Below, one piece after another: positions 35,787 through 58,292 of a stretch of 64,000 nt of DNA. How positions within the stretch are numbered: the stretch's first letter is position 1; each line of letters begins with the position of its first letter. The translations under genes were made by a program, and so were the position numbers. Under the pieces are notes generated by a model that saw only the letters and a program-made list of their open reading frames with translations, did not search any database and was not told the DNA's origin. This DNA comes from Monilinia fructicola (Eukaryota > Ascomycota > Leotiomycetes > Helotiales > Sclerotiniaceae): NCBI GenBank assembly GCA_008692225.1, contig VICG01000001.1, positions 1,724,501 through 1,788,500 of the forward strand. Reading direction: 5' to 3'.

Positions 35787-36523
35787 GTAAAAGTAAAACT
35801 CCACACGTGCAATCGACCGAGCCATCGAGTTTGAGATGTAAGTAAGTCGATAGATAGATAAGTACACGAATCGTACGTAAGACGTAGGTAGGCAGGGAAT
35901 GAAGGAAATACGGAAGCGAGGGGTATACATATATACGTGAACAAGTCCTCGCAATTTGACATGTATAGTATTGGATTTTGCGATATCGATAGTCGGCTCT
36001 GCGTGCTTTCTATTCCTATCTACGTATGCGTGGAGAGGTATGTGGGTATGTATGTTTGTTTGTATGTATGTATCTATGCTTGTATGTTTTGTGGCATTTT
36101 CCATCACTTCCATCCATCCATCCATCCATCCACCCACCCAGCCAGCCAGACAGCCAATCCGAATCCCATTCATCTTTGTTTACTCATACTCCATTAAGAA
36201 TTATTCCTTCCTAATTTGACCTATCCAAATCCCACAATCGATACGACTGACTTGCTTGCTTACTTTCCTTCCAATCCTTCAAGCGATTTTTTGATATCAG
36301 TATCGCTTGTCACTATACGTTCACAATGAAGCAGGAGAGCTGAGCTCTGCCAATCCATTCATTGTGTCCAGCCGTCCGTCCCCCCCATAAGCAAGCCAGC
36401 CCAATACAAAATAAAATATATTTAAGACAACAAAACAAACGCCAACAATGCCAAGCCCATGGTATCTCCAAATCATCCCGTCATTCATTAACATACCATG
36501 CCATATCATACCATCCGAAAATT

Positions 36524-40180
<3,657 letters not shown>

Positions 40181-41132
40181 CTTCCACTTCTTGAGAACCT
40201 TTGCGTTCGTTATGTTCTTTGCGTTCCTCCCTCAGGGCTACCCCACTAAGATTATCAAAGTTATCAAGTTGGAAGTGGTTGCAAGAGATATGGTGGTGGC
40301 CCCTTGCTTTGACAATATTGTCGAAGACTTTAAGAAAGATAATGTATTTGGCATCTAATCTGGATAAGTGGTAATGGTAATTAAGAAACAAATGTTTTGT
40401 TTGTTGTATTGTCAAAGAGAGCGAGGGACGGAGAGGAGAGGAGGAAAGAGGAAAAAAGGAGGGTATTCGGTTGTGAAGAAAGTTATTAGTCTGTTGTATA
40501 AGGTTGTGATTGATATGTGTGTGTATGGTACTTGCACTCTCGCAGCAATCTCACACTCTAATAATAACCGTGATGATGAATAATGACCAAAAGATTGCCA
40601 GAGAACCCAACTGGGTAATAATCACAGGTAAGAGGACTACTAGGTACTAGGAATACGGTTGGTAGGGACTATGTATGTAAGTTTCTCGCTAGGGGCGGTG
40701 ATTTAAATGTAAATATGTACCTAGTCGCTAGTCAGATGGTTATGAGTTAGGTTGATAGATAGTTGAATAGTTAGATACTTTGGTGATTATTAGATAGCTA
40801 GCAGTTAGATCATCTATTACAGAAAGGATATTTGAAATTTGAATCCGTTTCAATCATGGTTTCATTGGGTTGACACGGTTACTAACTTGTTGATTGATTG
40901 AATGTTGAAGTAGCCCTGGAGTTGAAGGTGCTTACTAGGAAGGTAGCTGCATGCGAGTTATTAGTAAATTAGATAGATCTGTTAAGGCTCGGAAGGATTT
41001 ATAGTAATAACGTTTGAGAATACCTATAAAGTATTATGTGATAAGTGAATAATGAATGAGTACTTACTGGAGTATATCTAACAAGGTAATAAGTAGCAGA
41101 AGGACTCTATCCAATACTGCAGTAGAGGATTC

Positions 41133-41252
41133 GAGTAGGTGAGTAGGTGAGTAGGTGAGTAGGTGAGTAGGTAGTGAGTAGGTGAGTAGGTGAGTAGGTG
41201 AGTAGGTGAGTAGTGAGTAGGTGAGTAGGTGAGTAGGTGAGTAGGTGAGTAG
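41133..41252. repeat. 8-bp tandem repeat (GAGTAGGT)n, about 14 copies
   Basis: Nearly perfect units with two single short units (GTAGTGAG, at about 41170 and 41213), followed by degenerate GGGAGTA copies to about 41310. On the minus strand it spells SPTHLLTY repeats, a shadow frame. Confidence 0.95.
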
Positions 41253-41976
41253 GAGGTAGTGAGTAGTAGGTTGTAGGGAGTAGGGAGTAGGGGAGTAGGG
41301 AGTAGTGAGTAGATGAATAGAGATGGAATAGATGAGTAAATAATAAGTCAATGAATAAACAACTAGATGAGATAAAAGCTTGCTTATAAAAATCATCCTT
41401 TTACTCAAGTATAGGTACCTAAACAAAGCAAGGATAAATAAGTAAGTATGATTAGGAACTTTCTTATATTATATATGTGATACAATAATCCTGTACCTTT
41501 TTTCCCTTTCATTTTCTACGTGATCCTTTGTATCACTTACTTTCCTCCTCTCTATTTTCCTCTCTTTTTTTCTTTTTCATCAAAAATATCTCCGTTAATT
41601 AATTAATCAACCAATTAATTATTTACTATATACCCTCCACAAAAAGCTTACCTACGCCATCCATCCCCGAGATGCTTGACACATATTGTTAGACATATGA
41701 ATGGAACCAACCAGCAACCAACAATCAATCACAAGGCTATCGAGAAGCTACAGGTGCTATAAATGTGTGTTAAAATAGTATAATTGTGGGGGATGTCAGA
41801 AAGAAAGAGAAAGAAGTTATGACTTCAGTATCAATGGGTCTGACGGGAGGGATACAATTGGTTCTTCTTGCATGCTTCGGTAGTGAAAGTAGTCAGGGGC
41901 ATCTTTTATCATCATCATCAAAGGTCAAGATTGAGAATAGAGAGGTGATGACTCTTGATATATTTACATAATGATG

Positions 41977-41977
<1 letters not shown>

Positions 41978-42008
<31 letters not shown>
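41978..42008. repeat. (TA)n microsatellite
   Basis: About 14 TA units flanked by ATACATAC. Confidence 0.9.
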
Positions 42009-42009
<1 letters not shown>

Positions 42010-42068
42010 CATACATATATGCCCTAGTAGCACTACCAATGCCAATACTCCGTACTACAGAGTAATAC

Positions 42069-42124
42069 CAGTTCCAGTTCCAGTTTCAGTTCTAGTTCCA
42101 GTTCTAGTTCTAGTTCTAGTTCCA
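42069..42124. repeat. 6-bp repeat (CAGTTC / TAGTTC)n
   Basis: About nine hexamer units alternating CAGTTC, CAGTTT and TAGTTC directly after a TACTCCGTA motif. Confidence 0.85.
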
Positions 42125-42791
42125 ATGTTCGATATGATTATATCATATTACCGCACACATGAGCTTAACAACACGAGGGTGAGACGAGGCTTGACTTTGC
42201 TGCGGCTACTAAAATGTTATTAGTAGTAACCTTACTGTACCCGTAGACCTACTAGGTACCTACTTGGGTAGTATTTCGTACCTCAGAAAAACAAATCCAA
42301 ACACCCGTAGACCATTTAATAAGATAACTTGGAACCTGGGACCCTTACGTAAACGGTCGGCAAGTAGGCTAGGCAAGCCTTTACAAGTGAAGGTACAAGC
42401 AGCATGAACCTCCTAATCGATAAGAAATTCTCCAGCCTCGGCAACTTCGTCAAAATCAACCAGCCCCACGGCTCTGGGATTCCCCCCTCCTCCCCCTTCA
42501 CTTCAAAACATCTTCAATCAATTGCCTTCAACACAACCAAAACACCTCCTGAGTTTCCCCAAACTCCAAGGTTCCTCAAACTCCCCCCAGATTCTATACT
42601 AATAATAGATCTTAGCTGGGTATTTATATCGAAGACAGAAAGTTCTGTTGGAAGTGTACAAGTACGCTGTTTCTTACTTCAGTCTACAACCCCATGCCCA
42701 CCATCTCATACTTTATCTTATCACTGTCTCACCTTGAGCTCAAGCTTTCTCTCGAATGCCTCCCTAGTAATTAATCTTGGAACTACATGAA

Positions 42792-44352
42792 ATGACGACC
42801 CCTCCATCATCAAACACCGGTACCAACTTTACCGATGCCACCAAGGTTGAACAATTGACATCGCACACATATTCGGCGAACTTTCCAGATGTAAGGTTTG
42901 AGGTTTCATGTTTCATCTTCGATGGGTGATTGCAATTGGTTCGTGGTGATCGATCATCCATCCATGCATGTCAATTGGATGTAACAACCATCATTGGAAC
43001 ATGCTTTCTGCAACTTATCTTTTTTATCTTCTTGAACATTCGAGCTGACATTCGATACAGGACTGGTGCATTGGATCAGGTAGATGAGCACTTTGCCTTA
43101 CTCTACCATATCTAACCTTAAATTACCCTACCTTGATTTATACTCAACTATCTGTCCAGTGTCTAATCAGAATGTCCAGTTCCCCATGGAGGATTCATAA
43201 CCGCCGTGTTTCTCCAAGTCTCCACGCTTCATTTCAGCACCACTCTGCGTACACAGAATCAACCCAATCCCATAGCTCTTCATCTTGAGTTCTTGCGGCG
43301 CACTCAAACTGGCCCTGCTCTCTTCACCGGTAAGGAGATCCCGTGACTCTCTTCTTGCTTCTACGTGTTGAACTTCCTCTCTAGTCCAAGATACCAAACT
43401 CGGGCGGCAAGCCTCTGTCCTCCACATAACCCTTTCGCAGGGCGACCGCGTTGAAGTAGTCGGATATATCACCCATTCCAACACCAGCACGGAAACTGGC
43501 GTTTCCTCCCCTCACACTCATGTTCTTCACCCTACCCCTCTTCCCGTTTCTATCCCTCGTAAGTATAACAATTTTCTTCGTTACACTTCCCTCTCCCTCT
43601 CCCTCTCCTCCAACCCTTCTCACACTCACCACCCGCTAACCCCTAATTCATCCAGGACTAAAAAACCAACACCGACCCCAATTACCACCTCCAAAACATG
43701 CCCTTCTCCAAATTCCGCAAAGCCACCACAAAATCCCAAACCTACTTCCCCAAAAACCCAACCCTCACCCACCATTTCCGATGAATGGATCCGGCTTTCC
43801 ACCGGCGAACTCGTAAAGCCCCATCATCTCTCTAGCCACATTTATAACCCCCAACTCCTAACCCCCTTTCTCATTCTCCACAACCATTCATATCCTCACC
43901 CCCCCTTCCCCCTCTCACTCCCCTCATCCAACCCAACGACCAACAAATCAACCCTCATACCAATACAAACTAACCCGCACCCCACCCCCCAGTGGACCAC
44001 CACCAGTCTCGGCTACGCCTGCGACATGTTCCCACTCCCCTCCAACTTCCTCTCCGCCTCCACTCCCGCACCGTCCCACACCCCCACCCCAACCCAACAC
44101 ACCAACCCGGGCGCCAAATATTGGTTCCCCCACTCTCCTCCTCAACATTGATTTCAAGAAGACCCTTCCCGCCCAAGGCGTCGAATGGCTATTCATCCGA
44201 GTCGAGCGCAAACAGACCAAGAACGTCGAATGGATATCGAGATGACGGCTTGGGACGAGGAGGGGGAGTTGGTGGCGATTAGTAATCACGTTGCGTTGGT
44301 TGTGGGCAGCGAGAGGAATACATCGGCGAGGAGTGAGGTGAAGGGGGAGTAA
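42792..44352 (+). CDS. Acyl-CoA thioesterase-like double-hotdog protein, with frameshifts
   Basis: Exons I can place are 42792-42890, 43061-43079 (only 19 nt), 43180-43329, 43385-43558, 43656-43812 and 43993-44352. The start reads MTTPPSSNTGTNFTDATKVE. The hotdog core follows: DWCIGSVPHGGFITAVFLQV, HLEFLRRTQTGPALF, VQDTKLGRQASVLHITLSQG, VVGYITHSN, DEWIRLSTGE, SLGYACDMFPLPSNFLS, LLLNIDFKKTLPAQGVEWLF, MTAWDEEGELVAISNHVALV. Relatives are fungal and bacterial acyl-CoA thioesterases that hydrolyse fatty acyl-CoA; the exact substrate is unknown. Single-base frameshifts occur near 43665, 43780, 44130 and 44235, again with full conservation on both sides. GC content in the 3' half is high, with long C runs that could promote read errors. 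Confidence 0.8.
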
Positions 44353-44926
44353 GATCTGAGGGAGAAGGGGGTGGGGAGTGGAGGACGAGATGAGATGAGA
44401 GCAGATTGGAGGTGTAGATGGTATGTCTCTTGCATAGAGCCATCAAGCTAGACTTAGAAGATGGGGATAGTGCATTACTTGTTGAAACTACGTCGTGAAA
44501 TTGAAAGCGCATAAAGGAGGCATGTAGGTATATCGAAATTATGTTCAGCTCCGCTCGCTATGTCTATCCATGCCTAAATACGACTGCAGCGCAGAGAAAA
44601 TCCTTCAAGTCAAGGAAGAATCAAAGTGCAAGCTAGAATAATCTGAGACCAGCCATGTGATTACCTCTCCCAACCGCTAAACTGACGTGGTATAACTCTC
44701 ATCCAGCACAATTCGCTGTATTGTCTCCACCAAAGACTCCTGCCTACATTCGTGAAGGGGCTACTTTCGCTTTCGGAAGGTCCTGCATATGCATCGTGTG
44801 GATCTCGCCGCATAATATTAGTGTTCTTGCACTTGACTAAATGCGAGTAAAAGTCGACCGGGACGTGTTCTCAGTTTGAGGGGATGCTGGGCAGACTGAG
44901 ATATGGCAATTATAACACAAGCCATT
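44353..44926. other. Convergent intergenic spacer
   Basis: 574 bp between the 3' ends of the thioesterase (+) and eIF3j (-) genes. No feature seen. Confidence 0.6.
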
Positions 44927-45965
44927 TCACATAAAATCATCACTGCTGCCTGTCAGTAAGTGGTGTGTGAGAAAGGGTCAATGCAAACTTACTCGCCAAA
45001 GTCGTCTTCATAGGCTTGTGTATCGGGATTGGACATTGTGTTTCTGCTTGCATTCAGGGTGTCTTCGTTTTCTGTGCTTTGGACTTCTTTCCTCCCCTTT
45101 TCGGCTGCCTTCTCCTCCTTCATTTTTTCGTTACTCAAAGCCGTCAATGTACTGGCAATCTTCTTGATTTGATCACTGGGAAGATCCTTGGAGATCTGTT
45201 TGGTGAATTCTTGCAAGAAGATAATATATTGTGCTTTCTTGACATTATTGGTGATGAGAGAACGAGGGTTTCGCGGAGCTTCTCAAATTGTTGCTTTGTT
45301 CTTGGATCAAATAGTGGAAGGGTTGTCAAATCTACGGTGGCTGCGGGATTCTTTTCGTCGATTTGTACTGCATTTGCAGCACTCGTAGACTTGCGGGAAT
45401 TGATACCAATGTTGCCGAACAGGTCCTCCGCGTGCTTCAAGTCGGATTCTTGTTCAGTTCGTCTAAGACGTTCTCTCCTGGTAGCTTCATCTTCTTCACT
45501 ACTCTCATCGCCGCCTTCTGCGAGTTGGCGTGCTCTCTCAGCTTGCTTTTCAGCGACACGTTGGGCCTTGGACTTTTGTTTGCGGCGGCCAATGCATCCG
45601 CTTTGGCTTTTCGTTCGGCTTCGACCTTTGCCTTCTCACGTTCAACCTCTGAGTCCTCAGCGGCACTCCAAGAATCTAATACATCTTCATTGTCTTCTTC
45701 GTCGTCGAACTTTCTGCGAGTTGAAACATTTTGTGCGGGCGTTGGCTCGGCTGCTTCCTCTGAGGAGGATTCTTCATCTATTCGGTAGAGTGGCGGTCAG
45801 TCAATATATTCCTCTGCATCTGCATCGCGGTAGATCTTCCAACCAGAAATTCCGAATGCCCGTCACTGACATTGATCACATATTCTGTAGGACAATGCTC
45901 GCAGAACAGCTCTAACGAGAAAGAGAAAATAAAATATTCTGCCACTTACCCCACTTGTCAGGCAT
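44927..45965 (-). CDS. HCR1: Eukaryotic translation initiation factor 3 subunit J (HCR1)
   Basis: Exons 45965-45950 (MPDKW), 45777-44993 and 44942-44927, about 270 residues. Features of the family are the acidic N-terminus (WDEESSSEEAAEPTPAQ, KFDDEEDNEDVLDSW), a charged Ala/Glu/Lys helix (VEAERKAKADALAAANKSKA), the central LKHAEDLFGNIGI block, VDLTTLPLFDPRTKQQFEKL, KKAQYIIFLQEFTKQISKDL, LTALSNEKMKEEKAAEKG, and the C-terminal YEDDFG...DDFM. The protein binds the 40S subunit and helps eIF3 in initiation and recycling. Frameshifts lie near 45270 and as a compensating pair at about 45095 and 45060. The last intron (50 bp) has a NAGNAG acceptor; the downstream AG gives the usual ending GDDDFM, the upstream one adds one residue (GDSDDFM). 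Confidence 0.9.
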
Positions 45966-46654
45966 ATTAAAGACTTAATACTCGGTAGATATTCCTTTTT
46001 TGATGTTGCCTTTGCTTTGATTGTGTGAGATATTGAGTCTGAGATCTCAGTACCTTTATAAGTATAATTTTTCACTATGTGTTTGTGAGGTTGAAAGGAA
46101 GATCTTTGGGAAAAGATGAGTGAGTGTTGGAAGTTTGTCTTTAGGTTTGCGCCCGCACTTGACTGGGAAGTATCCACTTTGAAAAGTTATCGGAGCGGGT
46201 GAAACCGATTAGAAGCGGTCTTGCCTGACAATTATTCACGTTGGTGCCTGACTTATATGATTATTATGAGTACTATGACAATACTACTTCTATTAGGTAG
46301 GTACGTAGGCATGAGAGGAGGGCCGTGGCTGGCTAGGTACCTAGGTAGTTCTAGCCAATTTAGCTCTCCACCATTTTACTTATGTCATTCCATTCACACC
46401 TCTGCAAGGTATACAATGGCAAGGACTTAGCATCACACTCTTTGTACTCGTAGAGACAATAACTTCGTTTTACGAACTTCGCAACCACAGCACAATAAGA
46501 TTATAGCACACAAGTTCCTTTCTTTGAATCAATTTGTTCTTCATTCATGTGATATCATTCATCGTTAGCCTCAAGACTATAGCTGGCATCGCTCATCCCG
46601 CAAAACACTGTTGACAATCTAGCTAAACTTTTTTCTCGAAATACCATAAACCAT
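45966..46654. other. Intergenic, eIF3j promoter and enolase 3' flank
   Basis: 689 bp; contains a TACCTAGGTA palindrome near 46338 inside a GGTA-rich patch. No gene seen. Confidence 0.6.
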
Positions 46655-48174
<1,520 letters not shown>

Positions 48175-48182
48175 GTTACTTT

Positions 48183-48261
48183 CTGTTGAAGGGGTTATCA
48201 TTAGCCTCTAAGCTTAGCACAGAGCAACCTCTATGAATGGTAAAAGGAGCTTCAGTCATAC
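48183..48261 (-). other. 5' UTR intron of enolase
   Basis: On the minus strand, AAG is followed by GTATGA, then a branch-like GCTAATG, and ends TTCAACAG nine bases before the ATG. This is a 79-bp intron with good consensus ends, placed entirely in the leader. Leader introns are common in highly expressed fungal genes. Confidence 0.65.
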
Positions 48262-50577
48262 CTTGATCTTTTTCTTGATGATTTGATAAGTTTCTATCAG
48301 CTTTGTATCAGCTTACATGCGACATCAATATTTGTTGAATGGCGGAGAGGCTGGAGAAAAATATGGCCAGAGATGATCATGGTGGGGTGATATCACCAAA
48401 TTGAGCTTCCACTTCAGCTCACTTCTCTATTTATCCAGAGATGGATGGATATGAAGCATTTCATCATATACAATCGAGGGGGGATTGAGAGGGAATGGAT
48501 ATTCCAGAAGAATGAAGAGTCACTCACCTTGAAGTTTGATCTGGCTTTTCAAAAAACTTGTGAAGTAGTGAGAAAGTAAAGATTGAGAAGAATGTTGGAG
48601 TCAGAAAGGAACGAGATCTTTTTCAACCCCTCGCCCCACCAAAGTGCCAAATGCCAAATGCCAATGCGTCGTCCCTTCCCGTCCCATTCTATGATCCCTG
48701 TTTTGCCGGAGTTACTCTTTTTAGTAAGGGAATTGGGCCGAAATTTTGACTGGCTGGATGATTGTTATTGTTGTTATTATTGTTATTAGGTACTGCCTAG
48801 GTAGGGAGGAAGGGAGATATCGTACTACCTACCTAGGTAGGTACAAATTGATGTACAGTATCGTCACGTTATCACATTATCACCTGGTGATCTGGTGACT
48901 TGATGATCTGGTGACTTGGTGATCTGATGACTTGGTGACTTGGTGACTTAGGTACCTAGGTAGGTAGGTACTAGATTGGTAGATTGGTAGATTGGTAAGT
49001 TGATAGTCAAATGAGTCCGTCCCTTCCTTTATGCAATGCAATTCAATTGTAAATGGATCCAATGTGTAAAGATGTCCACAGTCAGTCGATAATAAGAAGA
49101 ATAACAACTGAAAATTGGAAAATGTTGAAAACCTTAAAATGAAGTAACTTTGTAGATACTCTAGTAAGTGCACCTGGGCAGTTACTACAATACCTACCTA
49201 CCTATGCCCGGTGATTGAGAAAGGTTCGTCCCGCACTCTTTAGATCTGATTCTCAAGCATCGACAGACAAGTAAGTATATTAGCTAAATCATCACTACTA
49301 TCACGACTTCATACTAATAAGGACGAGAATGACTGACTACCTCGTAGAATATGGATACATTAGGAGATCCAATGTCGCATGCATTGAGCGGACTCGACTA
49401 ATAAAGAAGCTTTCCCAAATGGTTGTTGAATTTGGGTTTAGAGAGATAAACAAATGCCTGCTAGCTACCTACCTACTCTGTACCTACCACCTACCAGCCT
49501 ACCTAGTAATTAATGTACCTACCCATGTGACACAAGTATTTGACTGTATGACAAGAAGAAGAAGGGTGTAACATTACTAACATTGCTGGTCAACTTACGT
49601 CGTGCGCAATGATCAATCACACCATCCTTTCCTTGCTGTCGTGGCAGTCCGAAACTCACGGGGTGGGAAGAAGGGCAGGATATAAATACCGGTCCTGTGG
49701 GAGAGATTGATGACAAGGAATGTCTTCGTCTCGGAGCAGAGGCAGTCTTTCCTTTGAAACCACAATGCTGTGAATCTCTAGTGGTAACACTTGATACGTG
49801 TAGATGATGTTAAGAAGCTTTCTCCCATAAATTCTGAGGTACTTAAACCCTTGGCGTGATGAGCTGTGCAGCATCTAACTTCTAAGCGCGGGACTGCGAG
49901 AAAGAGAGAGAGAGAAGTCTTGAGGCTGGGCAACTTCGTCTCGGCATCACATCTACCTTATTCAATACAAACAGACAGACAGACAAACAGCCATGATAAT
50001 AAAGAACCATAGCAGAGTCTCTCTATGTATACTTCTTGGCACAGGATGATGGATGGATGTCCGTACTTGGAGAGATTTGAAAGCACTCAACGATTGAGGT
50101 AGATTTCGGTTTGATCAAGACGAAAGTTGAGAGTTGTGAGATTAGTCCATACCTGCCATAGGTATCTAGTAGACGAGTATATTATTGTGAAGTTCGAATT
50201 CATCCATACTAATAAGTACCTAGCACAGTCAGTTCCTACCTAGTACCTTCAGCTCCCTCGGTATGGATCTAATATTACAGTAATAATCAGTACCCGTACA
50301 GAGTAGGTGCCTGTACCTAGCAGGTGATTGTCACGTTGATACCCTCTTGCCTCAGGCATAGATATATTAGATAGAGCTTGCTCAGGTCGATCCACAGGCA
50401 ACAAGAGCTTCGCATGCAACTTAGTCAAGCAATCAATAACTCCATTTCTATCAAACACACCTTCCAACGCAAACCCGAAAATAAAGTCGACCTTCGAATC
50501 TTGACAATTCAATCACCTCTACCCAATCGAATATTTCTCAGATACTAATAGGTATTTCACTTCGTGCGACATCCAAG
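48262..50577. other. Intergenic between enolase and RPT4 (divergent)
   Basis: About 2.3 kb with the promoters of both genes at its ends. It contains the degenerate repeat at 48886-48970 and two TACCTAGGTA palindromes (48830, 48953). Short frames at 49329-49874 have no recognisable content. Confidence 0.65.
48886..48970. repeat. Degenerate repeat of GGTGATCTG / GGTGACTT units, then GGTA units
   Basis: About seven copies of a GGTGACTT or TGATCTGA block in alternation, running into TACCTAGGTAGGTAGGTA. Confidence 0.8.
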
Positions 50578-51896
<1,319 letters not shown>

Positions 51897-54729
51897 TTTT
51901 CTACATAGATTGTGGTTTAACATGGCCGTCGCATAATTGAGGTTTGGTTGGGCATACAGCTTGACTTTGTAAGAATACCATATGAAAGAGAGGCTTCCTC
52001 AGTATTCTGATCCTGTACAAATGGGAACGACTTGCCATAAATGATTCTCGTTCCTAATTCGCATCGAGCTTGCTTTGAGACGTCCATCTATTGCCTCCCC
52101 ACAAAGATATATTTCCCATGCTCGCTTGAAAAGGGGCATTCCTTATTAAGTTCTTAGGGTACCGGTATATCTTCAACGCTGGACCCTGTGGGGTCCATAT
52201 GCGGTAAGTTAGAGGGTTAAAAAAACCAATATATTGATTGCCATAGACGATTACCTAAAATTCATCCATATGTAGATACCATGGCTTGACTATTTTCCTT
52301 ATTGGACCGGTACAATGGAAATAATTCTCGAGTGCTCCCAATTTTTGATGGCCCGATTAGGAGATGGAATTTTGCATAAAATGACCAGCAGGAACAAGAC
52401 AGCACGACATGAAGCCGCCGTCCCGGAAAAGGATAGTCGCAGGTCGATGGCTTAGCTGGCGGTGTTACGGGATAGCTTGGTGGACGTACCAGCAACCCTA
52501 AACAACGGACAACGGGTTCCTTCTTTATCGCATGGGCACATGGGAATTTTCTTTACAGTCAGTCAGTCCTTTTTTTAGGCAGACGAACTTTTTTCTTTTT
52601 TTCTCTCTTCTTTTTTTTTCTGTCTTCCGATGTTCTTTGGTGGAATACGATCTATGGATACCGACTCTCTCTCTCTCTCTCTCTCTGTGTATGATCTGAT
52701 GTGATATTTATGATAGTTCTATAATACCATAACCTTTGCCTCCCATGCGCTTGAGTGCATATATTTCAATTTCCAAACAATGCCTACCTACTCCGTACCT
52801 AGTACCTACCGACCTACCTACCCACCCAAAGACCCTTCCTTCGCACGCTACGTGCCCAGAAACTAACTTCTACGTCATGGATGTTGAAGCGTCAGCGAAA
52901 GGGACTTATTACATACAGTACTTACTTGCCTTGATAGTAGTACTCACTAACAAGTAGAGTTTTATAAAGCCCCGGCGACCCTGGCCACCAACCAGATTCG
53001 ACCCCCTGTGCCTGGAGAAGACTCTGAAATGCTGCTTTATTTAGATGGGCGGGGTGGGTCCGGCGTGTGGCTTATACTCTACTGTACTCTACTCTCCCCT
53101 ACCCTACCGCATCGCTCTTCTCCGTCTCGGGACCCTCCCTCTCGGATGCGTTGGGGTCGCGTACTGCGTGTGTTCTGTCGCCTGTAAACTGTCGCCTGTG
53201 GCCTGTGGCCTGTGGACTCTGTACGCTTACACACAGTAAAGTACATCCTGCGTGCACCTTCGATTCATTGGCAGATGAACGAGGGAGGAGGGGCAGGAGC
53301 TTGAGGAGGGAGGATTCAAGAGCGAGGGAGGCGTTTTTTTCGTGGCTTCCGCGAGTGAGATTCTGCAAAGTGTGGTTGGTGAGGGGGGAGGTGTGCTAGG
53401 TACAGTACTGTAGGTAGGGATGGTATGGATGGATGGATGGGTGGATGGTGGGTGTATGTGTGTAAGTACGAGAAGTTACAGCCTCAAAGTGGTCCTAACT
53501 CCCGAATACAGTTTTGCCAGGACTGGAATACCAAGGGGTTAAGGCAAGGTAGCAAGTGGTAGTGTGTCCCTAGGTCGTTTTAGTTATGGAGGTAGATAGA
53601 TTGATATAGATAGATAGATTGATAGTAGCAGTAATAGTAACAGTATAGCAGTAACCGCAGTACTATAATAGTATTAGCTGTAGTATTAGCAGAGTAAATA
53701 AATTCCTAGGCACTAAAGTAGGTAGAGTCCGCAGCAACAATCAACAATCCATCAACCCCGGCAATCAATTGATCTCGTATCATACATATTGGATATACAT
53801 ACGGAGTACATACCTAGTATCTAGGTATATACATACATACCTTACCTAACATCTACAGTACAGCAGATACAGTATCAGGAACGGGGGGGGGATTAGTCTC
53901 GTGAGGTCGGAAAATAGAAAATAATAAACAATAATAAACAATAAAAATAAATAATAAATAAATAATAAATAATAAATAATAAATAATAAATAATAAATAA
54001 TAATAAATAAAAATAAATAATATAATAAATAATAAATAATAAATAATAAATAATAAATAAAAATAATAATAATAAATAATAAATAATAAATAATAATAAT
54101 AATAATAAATAATAAATAATAAATAATAAATAATAAATAATAAAATAATAATAATAAATAATATATAATAAATAATAAAATAATAAAAAATAATAATAAA
54201 TAATAAATAATAAATAATAAATAATAAATAATAAATAGTAAATAGTAAATAGTATAATAATAAATAATAAATAATAAATAATAAATAATAAATAATAAAA
54301 TAAATAATAAATAATAAATAATAAATAATAATATAATAAATAAAAATAAAATAATAAATATAAAAATAAATAATAAATAATAAATAATCCCATCTTCTCC
54401 ATCTAAATATTTATTTCTTCCTTTCCCATTCCCGGTATACAGACGTAAGGCGTGGGGATCAAAGTGCACGTTTACGTTCATACGAAGAAATAACCTACTT
54501 AGGTATCCATCCATTCATCCATCTTCAAAGGGACAGCTTTCTCTCTCTCCCTCTCTCCTTTAAATCATCCACATCTCCTTCAACGAAAGAAATTCATATC
54601 TTCCATCTTCATTCGTTTCTTTTTTCCATCTACAGTACAATAGTTCTTGCTTTCGATACCCTTTTTTGCACATCCTACCAATTTCCAAATCCTACACAGA
54701 CAACAACCACATCCTCATTCATTGCAACA
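51897..54729. other. Intergenic with AT-rich minisatellite
   Basis: About 2.8 kb with no supported gene. It includes a (TC)n run near 52664-52685, TACTCCGTA motifs near 52789 and 53800, and the TAAATAA array at 53925-54387. 54540-54720 is pyrimidine-rich and should be the GFA1 promoter and leader. Hydrophobic minus-strand frames over the array are shadows. Confidence 0.65.
53925..54387. repeat. Minisatellite of 7-bp (TAAATAA) units, about 460 bp
   Basis: The array is made of TAAATAA units with occasional extra ATA or AAA triplets. It is almost pure A/T, and on the minus strand it encodes only Tyr/Leu/Ile/Phe strings. Confidence 0.95.

Positions 54730-58292
<3,563 letters not shown>

Larger units (their letters stand above)
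34452..36523. other. Intergenic with large minisatellite
   Basis: No supported gene. Open frames of 200 to 350 codons at 35013-36173 are produced by the 9-bp minisatellite. Other repeats are AACAG near 34950, CCCTA near 34976-35003, and CCAT/CCAC near 36110-36145. 36300-36520 would be the 3' flank of the ArfGAP gene. Confidence 0.7.
40181..42791. other. Intergenic with microsatellites
   Basis: About 2.6 kb with no supported gene. It holds the 8-bp array at 41133-41252, a (TA)n run, a CAGTTC/CTAGTT array and a TACTCCGTA motif near 42046. The 128-codon frame at 42404-42790 just upstream of the thioesterase gene has no recognisable content and is not called. Confidence 0.65.

Noticed and set aside
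35127..36173. Minus-strand frame of 348 codons made of SCI, ISY and FCIF triplets
   Set aside because: It is produced entirely by the 9-bp minisatellite; several other frames on both strands are equally open and the composition is not protein-like.
42404..42790. 128-codon plus frame upstream of the thioesterase
   Set aside because: No motif, ends two bases before the thioesterase ATG, and lies in the expected promoter and leader.
52981..53030. Possible tRNA-like B box (AGATTCGACCCC)
   Set aside because: No matching acceptor, D-arm or anticodon arm can be folded around it.
53846..54514. Minus-strand 222-codon frame of Tyr/Leu/Ile/Phe
   Set aside because: Shadow of the TAAATAA array; no real hydrophobic pattern or start context.
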